In this document: positions 5,462 to 9,302 of the stretch, one piece after another | Numbering within the stretch: the first letter of the stretch is position 1 | Layout: each line of letters starts with the position of its first letter | Assembly (NCBI GenBank): GCA_027297485.1 | Contig: JAPUHZ010000443.1 | Location: forward strand, 1 to 9,302 | Reading direction: 5' to 3' | DNA from: Deltaproteobacteria bacterium | GTDB taxonomy: Bacteria; Desulfobacterota_B; Binatia; UBA9968 | DNA: 9,302 nt | Made by a program: the position numbers and the translations under genes | The notes under the pieces: generated by a model | What the model saw: only the letters and a program-made list of their open reading frames with translations | What the model was told of the DNA's origin: nothing | Databases searched by the model: none

Positions 5462-6910
5462 ATGCTAACGCACCATCACGACCACGATCATGATGAGATC
5501 TCCGCAGGACCGCACACCCATCTCACCAGCGTGGGGATCGATATCGGCTCATCCACCTCTCACCTCATGTTCTCACAATTGCGGGTAGGCTATCCCGCCT
5601 TTCACCGCCGCAGACCGGAGGTCCTAGACAGAAAGGTCATTCGTCGATCCCCCATCCTCATGACACCGTTTTCGGGAGACTGGAATATCGAACCGGAGCC
5701 GCTTAAGGATCTGATCGATTCTACCTTTCGGGCTGCAGGACTAAGGCGTGAGGAGATCGATACGGGCGCTGTGATCATAACCGGCGAGGCGGCTCGTAGA
5801 GACAACGCCCGGCGTATCGCCGAGCTATTCGCCGACCAGGCAGGTCGGTTCGTCTGCGCGACGGCCGGGCCGAGGATGGAGACCGTACTGGCGGCCCACG
5901 GTTCGGGAGCAGTCGCCCGGAGCCGAGAAGAGGGCTCGGCACTTTTAAACGTGGATCTTGGGGGTGGGACGACGAAAGTCAGTTTCGTTAGAAAGGGAAA
6001 GATCGAGAAAACGACCGTTCTCAACCTGGGAGCCCGGCTTGTTGCCTATGACGAGCGAGGCTCTTTGGTTCGCCTCGAGAGAGCAGGGAATCGATTGCTT
6101 AAGGATCTCGGATATGAAATCAAAATCGGAGACAGGATCGGAGAAGAGATCCGGGAGCGTCTGGCTTCGACCATGGCGGGTCTCCTATTTGATGTCCTGG
6201 CTGGAAAGCCTCCGGCATGGAAAGAAATCTTCGTTACCCCCCCTATGGGAGGTTTGCCTCAAGTTGATGGTATCCTTTTTTCCGGAGGAGTTTCCGAGTA
6301 TATCTACCAGCGTGAAAGAGCCGTTTTTGGTGATTTGGGTCCTCTCCTGGGAAAAGAGGTGAGGGAGCAGGCGCAGAAAAGGGAATACCACATCCTCGAT
6401 TCCAGCGAGGGGATCCGCGCCACTGTCATAGGCGCCTCGCAGTATTCGATCCAGTTGAGCGGGGAGACAATCTTTATTCCGGAGCGGGCCGGCCTTCCGC
6501 TGCGCAACTTGAGAGTTTTAGTCGTCCAGGTAAGTTGGCAATCACCTGTTGCGGAGAGGAGTGAAAAGGCTATAAAAAACACCTTAGGAGGACTGGATTT
6601 GGAGGTCAAGGGGATGCCGTTTGCCTTGGTTTTTTCTTCTCCCCCTTTTTTGGGTTACGGTGCAGCGCAGGAATTGGCGAAAGGAATCCGTCAGGCGCTT
6701 CTGGCTATGTCACCTGAGGACCGCCCCAGGATGCTCGTCTTTGAACAGAATATGGGTCGGGTGGTAGGGGAGATGCTTCCACCGGAATTGACACTCCCAT
6801 GCGTCGATGAGATCTCTCTCTCCGAGCTTGACTTCATTGACGTTGGTGAGGTGGTTGACGGAGAGGGCTACGTCCCGGTGGTGGTTAAAAGCCTTACCTT
6901 TGGGGTTTGA
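5462..6910 (+). CDS. EutA-family ASKHA ATPase (ethanolamine ammonia-lyase reactivase homologue) with His-rich N-terminus
   Basis: A 482-residue homologue of EutA, the chaperone-like ATPase that removes damaged cobalamin from ethanolamine ammonia-lyase. Actin/Hsp70-type nucleotide motifs are phosphate 1 SVGIDIGSSTSHLMFS (about 23-38), phosphate 2 LNVDLGGGTTK (162-172) and adenosine GILFSGGVSEY (270-280). EutA-specific stretches are IITGEAARRDNAR (105-117), IRATVIGA (318-325), LPLRNL (345-350) and the C-terminus VPVVVKSLTF, matching E. coli EutA as I remember it. The first 20 residues, MLTHHHDHDHDEISAGPHTH, hold seven histidines and precede the conserved domain; E. coli EutA lacks such a tail. 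The gene starts 5 bases after the bicupin stop with a poor ribosome binding site, so coupling is likely. No eutB or eutC is in the window: the client may be encoded elsewhere or be a different enzyme. Confidence 0.88.
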   Translation: MLTHHHDHDHDEISAGPHTHLTSVGIDIGSSTSHLMFSQLRVGYPAFHRRRPEVLDRKVIRRSPILMTPFSGDWNIEPEPLKDLIDSTFRAAGLRREEIDTGAVIITGEAARRDNARRIAELFADQAGRFVCATAGPRMETVLAAHGSGAVARSREEGSALLNVDLGGGTTKVSFVRKGKIEKTTVLNLGARLVAYDERGSLVRLERAGNRLLKDLGYEIKIGDRIGEEIRERLASTMAGLLFDVLAGKPPAWKEIFVTPPMGGLPQVDGILFSGGVSEYIYQRERAVFGDLGPLLGKEVREQAQKREYHILDSSEGIRATVIGASQYSIQLSGETIFIPERAGLPLRNLRVLVVQVSWQSPVAERSEKAIKNTLGGLDLEVKGMPFALVFSSPPFLGYGAAQELAKGIRQALLAMSPEDRPRMLVFEQNMGRVVGEMLPPELTLPCVDEISLSELDFIDVGEVVDGEGYVPVVVKSLTFGV

Positions 6911-7038
6911 TAGGTGGGTAGGAGTCGCCTAAGAGACCATCAAGCCTGACTGTTGGCAATTATGGCTATCGTTGCTTTCCTAATTGAGAACCAATTCCCC
7001 AGTTCACGGGTATTCAAGGTGCCAGAAAGGAGGATATT

Positions 7039-7959
7039 ATGTCAGCGGCATCATTAATTAGAGGAATGACAATGCCTGTCCCCACTCCCTTTTTAAACGA
7101 CGGGGAGGTAGACGAAAAGGTCTTCGAAGAGCTGCTTGATTTCTACTTAGCCTCGGGAGTCCACGCCTTTTTCATCAACGGTTCTTACGGTCAGGGTCCG
7201 GCCATGACCGTAGAGCAGCGGAAGAAAACCGCAGAGATTGCAGTGCGGCGGGTGAACCATCGGGTTCCTGTGATGATTCATATAGGCACGGTGGAGTCCT
7301 ACACATCATCTGAACTGGGGCGTCATGCTCGTTCCATTGGGGCCGATGCGGTCGCCATCGTGGGGCCTTATTATTACAGTGATCACAATGAATATGAAAT
7401 CATCGAGCATTATCGTGTCGTAGATCAGGCCACTGAGCTTCCGGTGCTGGTCTATAACAACCCGCAATACTCCGGTTACAGCATCACGCCGGCCATGATG
7501 GGCCGCTTGGCGGAGGCGGTGCCGCGTATTTTTGGGAGCAAACTGGCGAAGGGAACAATTAGCGAGGCGCAGAGGTATCTCAACGCAGTCGGAAAAGAGT
7601 TCTCCCTTTTTGCGCCGGCCGGCAATGTTTTTCCGGGAATGCTGGTGGGAATCAAGGGGACCATCAGTCCTCCGCTCTCGGCCGCTCCGGAGATCGGGAT
7701 CAGGCTGGTGGATGCCATTGGCAAGAGGGATTGGGAGAAGGCCACGCTCGATCAGGTCAAGATCCTGGAGTTCTTGGCAGCGACCGAGCCTCTCTTTTCG
7801 GCCTTTGGCAGGAGTTCCCAGTGCGAGGCCCTCCGGCTGCGGGGGTTTGACATCAAGAGATTCCCGCGCTGGCCTGCTAAGCCGCTGACCGAGGAAGCAC
7901 TGAGAAAGCTCAGATCGAGTTTGGAGAGGCTGGGTGTTTCTTTGGGCAAGAGGAGGTAG
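7039..7959 (+). CDS. DapA/NanA-family class I (Schiff-base) lyase
   Basis: A 306-residue TIM-barrel protein of the dihydrodipicolinate synthase/N-acetylneuraminate lyase family. Members form a lysine Schiff base with pyruvate or another 2-keto acid and perform aldol addition, cleavage or dehydration. The opening GMTMPVPTPF is typical. The catalytic tyrosine is Y139 in PVLVYNNP and the Schiff-base lysine is K168 in IFGSKLAKGT. The usual carboxylate-binding GTTGE (GSTGE in NanA) is replaced by GSYGQ at 48-52, arguing against lysine synthesis and for a different substrate. AAAGGAGG 5 bases before the ATG gives a very strong start. The gene lies 128 bases after the EutA homologue and 8 bases before the next gene. 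Likely cleaves or dehydrates a keto-acid intermediate of the pathway; the substrate is unknown. Confidence 0.9.
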   Translation: MSAASLIRGMTMPVPTPFLNDGEVDEKVFEELLDFYLASGVHAFFINGSYGQGPAMTVEQRKKTAEIAVRRVNHRVPVMIHIGTVESYTSSELGRHARSIGADAVAIVGPYYYSDHNEYEIIEHYRVVDQATELPVLVYNNPQYSGYSITPAMMGRLAEAVPRIFGSKLAKGTISEAQRYLNAVGKEFSLFAPAGNVFPGMLVGIKGTISPPLSAAPEIGIRLVDAIGKRDWEKATLDQVKILEFLAATEPLFSAFGRSSQCEALRLRGFDIKRFPRWPAKPLTEEALRKLRSSLERLGVSLGKRR

Positions 7960-7967
7960 GAAGTTCT

Positions 7968-8672
7968 ATGGGGGATGTTTACGATTTACAGGCGACCTTG
8001 GACCGGATGGTAAACGAGCAGTTCGAGACGCCGGAATTCAAGCGGTTTCTTTCAGTGCCGCTCACGATGGAGCGGGCGCGTTTCTTTGTGCTTCAGAACG
8101 CCCTCTATACCAAAAACCGGCGTGACTGCTGGGGATACATTCAAGGATCGGCCCCTTTGGATGTTAAAGCACTGGTTTGGAAACACGAGAGCGACGAGCT
8201 GATCAATGATCCGCGCTGTAACACGGACCACTTCTCGCTCTGCGTCAAGCAAGGAGAAGTCTTGGGGCTTACCCCTGAGGACTTTGAAACCGCTCAGCTT
8301 CCGCCCATGGCGCGGGCCTGTTTCTATGCCTGGATCCACATCGCCACCCGAAATCATTGGCTCACAGCCTTCACATCATCCCAGATGCTTGAGCGGCGTA
8401 ATAACGGGCAGATCGTTAAGGGTGGAGGGCTGTCCTTGCGTGTGGGGAAGAAGTTCGAGAAGGAGTTGGGAATTGAATTAAAAAAAATGGTTTCTCTGGA
8501 TGTCCATGCGGTCGCCGATACGGAGCACTCGGACATGATGGCTGAGGTGTATCTGCGTTATGCGACCACCCCGGAGGCTCAGAATGCGGTTCTCCAGGGA
8601 GCCAGGGAGAGTATGGCTATTGATAGGGCCTACCGGGGGGCGTTGGCCACCATGATGGAGGAGATAAATTGA
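7968..8672 (+). CDS. Heme-oxygenase-like (TenA/PqqC/HDO) predicted diiron protein 2
   Basis: A 234-residue helical protein of the same superfamily as the gene at 3365, but very different in sequence. Aligned blocks are KHESDELINDPRCNTDHF here against ADEFIHPKPPGHF there, each followed by a short helix and LGLTPEDF or FGLTEEEI. Predicted ligands are E77, H88, E142 (QMLERR), H180, D184 and H187; the last three form the canonical HxxxDxxH (HAVADTEH). The gene starts 8 bases after the lyase stop. AGGAGG overlaps the end of the lyase gene and AGGAAG lies 4 bases before the ATG, indicating coupled translation. It may act on the same pathway as the first protein, as a partner or on a successive intermediate. 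Related iron proteins include decarboxylases and N-oxygenases, so the chemistry is open. Confidence 0.82.
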   Translation: MGDVYDLQATLDRMVNEQFETPEFKRFLSVPLTMERARFFVLQNALYTKNRRDCWGYIQGSAPLDVKALVWKHESDELINDPRCNTDHFSLCVKQGEVLGLTPEDFETAQLPPMARACFYAWIHIATRNHWLTAFTSSQMLERRNNGQIVKGGGLSLRVGKKFEKELGIELKKMVSLDVHAVADTEHSDMMAEVYLRYATTPEAQNAVLQGARESMAIDRAYRGALATMMEEIN

Positions 8673-8673
8673 G

Positions 8674-8889
8674 CATAACCCTATCCTTACTCCACCGTGG
8701 ACCTGGCACGACCAGTTTAATGCTTCCCAAGAGGATATTGTCTGGCTGGATGGGCATTACGGACCGCCCCGCCAAGGAGATCTTTGGCCTCTATCGAGAG
8801 GAAGGAGCGGCTGCGTGAACTGGGCAGCGGATAAGGAAAGGCAGGTTTATCAGACGGCTCTAGTGCGAAAAGTATGGTGCTCCAGATAA
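8674..8889 (+). pseudogene. Remnant of a gentisate dioxygenase-type cupin gene
   Basis: In the frame starting CAT at 8674 the translation reads ILTPPWTWHDQFN, then a few residues and IVWLDG (8683-8754). This closely matches the part of gentisate 1,2-dioxygenases around the third metal-binding histidine (typically ITPSWTWHDHGN...WLDGLD, from memory). The HxH motif that should lie about 40 residues upstream is missing. An in-frame TAA at 8665-8667 and the end of the HDO gene sit immediately before, and no start codon is available. Beyond about 8766 the similarity fades, and the frame stops at 8887-8889. I read it as a gene that lost its 5' part and then decayed. The intact bicupin at 4383 has the equivalent segment PVFAWHKHHN but is not the source of a simple copy. 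Confidence 0.55.
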
Positions 8890-9230
8890 GCGCAGGGGGC
8901 CCGCTCCTCAGCGGGAGCCGATGGACCTCTACTACTCTGCCCCTATGCACTGAACCTGTTAGGTCCATATCCCTCAAGATGCTTCAGTGTTGGACGTCTC
9001 CCTTTCTTCGGAGCAGGCCCGCTTGCGCAGCGCTACGATCCATCCGGTTCCGAGGGAGGAAACCTGGAGGTCTGAGGCACAGGGACGTGGAGGTCGGAGG
9101 CAGGCCCAGGCCGTTGGAAGGCTCACCCGAAGGGGACGGGAGGGTGGCCGTCGAGGCAGTGACCTATTGACTCAGGCTGGAAGGTTTGCTCCTGAGGAAC
9201 CAGACCTTTGGTAATGGAGCATTATCAGAC

Positions 9231-9261
9231 TTGACGGGTGCGGAAGGGCGTGTGATATACC
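9231..9261 (+). promoter_or_regulatory. Candidate promoter for the gene at the right edge
   Basis: TTGACG (9231-9236, 5 of 6 matches to the -35 consensus) is followed 19 bases later by TATACC (9256-9261, 4 of 6); the spacer is longer than optimal. It would give a leader of about 30 bases. The long non-coding stretch before the next gene makes a separate promoter plausible. Confidence 0.3.
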
Positions 9262-9286
9262 AAAAATAGACAGACGGTAGCAAATA

Positions 9287-9293
9287 AGGAGGT
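9287..9293 (+). promoter_or_regulatory. Strong ribosome binding site for the next gene
   Basis: AAGGAGG is a near-complete match to the anti-Shine-Dalgarno sequence. It lies 5 bases before the ATG at 9299, a near-ideal distance, and marks the start of a real gene. Confidence 0.75.
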
Positions 9294-9298
9294 GGGTT

Positions 9299-9302
9299 AT
9301 GA
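9299..9302 (+). CDS. Start of a further gene (only the start codon visible)
   Basis: An ATG at 9299-9301 directly follows a very good ribosome binding site. The window ends one base later, so nothing can be said about the product. Its orientation matches the rightward operon, from which it is separated by a decayed stretch of about 630 bases. Confidence 0.6.

Larger units (their letters stand above)
8673..9298. other. 626-base stretch without an intact gene
   Basis: After the second HDO gene only short, unrelated reading frames are seen on both strands. The left end is the cupin remnant listed separately. A small hairpin, CCCGCT-CCTC-AGCGGG, lies at 8900-8915 without a T-run. The stretch from about 8990 to 9214 is open in more than one frame, but the translations are rich in Arg and Gly with no recognisable motif, which is typical of GC-rich non-coding or decayed sequence. 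A candidate promoter and a strong ribosome binding site lie at the right end. Confidence 0.6.

Noticed and set aside
7039..7959. Dihydrodipicolinate synthase for lysine synthesis (dapA)
   Set aside because: The GTTGE motif is GSYGQ, and the gene sits in a catabolic-looking operon, not with lysine genes.
8987..9214. 75-codon plus-strand frame as a small gene
   Set aside because: It has no good ribosome binding site, an Arg/Gly-rich sequence without motifs, and a second frame open over the same stretch; it looks like decayed or non-coding GC-rich DNA.
1..9302. CRISPR arrays, tRNA or rRNA genes, intact transposase genes
   Set aside because: No regularly spaced repeats, tRNA-like cloverleaf, rRNA segments or transposase motifs were seen by eye on either strand.

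Overview
The window looks like part of a catabolic locus from an uncultured bacterium. Gene style and intergenic repeats would fit a Desulfobacterota, NC10 or Tectomicrobia-like lineage, but this is a weak guess: no rRNA, tRNA or marker gene is present. Two gene groups diverge from a shared upstream region near 3049-3364.

Left group, minus strand: a three-subunit xanthine dehydrogenase-type molybdenum hydroxylase in the order FAD subunit (3048-2131), 2Fe-2S subunit (2103-1618) and molybdopterin subunit (1262 leftward, running off the window edge after about 420 codons). The last two are separated by a 355-base gap holding a large imperfect inverted repeat. One or two very small ORFs sit directly in front of the FAD gene.

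Right group, plus strand: a heme-oxygenase-like (TenA/PqqC/HDO fold) predicted diiron protein (3365-4141); a strongly structured hairpin cluster (4177-4274); a gentisate-dioxygenase-like bicupin (4383-5456); an EutA-family ASKHA ATPase with a His-rich N-terminus (5462-6910); a DapA/NanA-family Schiff-base lyase (7039-7959); and a second, different heme-oxygenase-like protein (7968-8672). About 630 bases without an intact gene follow. They begin with a recognisable remnant of a gentisate-dioxygenase-type cupin. A strong ribosome binding site and ATG of a further gene lie at the right edge (9287-9301).

Taken together, the locus encodes a molybdenum hydroxylase, two predicted non-heme diiron proteins, a bicupin (plus a dead relative), a keto-acid aldolase-type lyase and an ATP-dependent reactivase homologue. 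The simplest inference is oxidative breakdown of an aromatic or N-heterocyclic compound: hydroxylation, oxygenation or ring cleavage, then C-C lyase cleavage. The substrate cannot be read from the sequence. The oddest element is the EutA homologue: EutA normally reactivates B12-dependent ethanolamine ammonia-lyase, but no eutB or eutC is present here, and it is instead packed 5 bases behind the bicupin gene.
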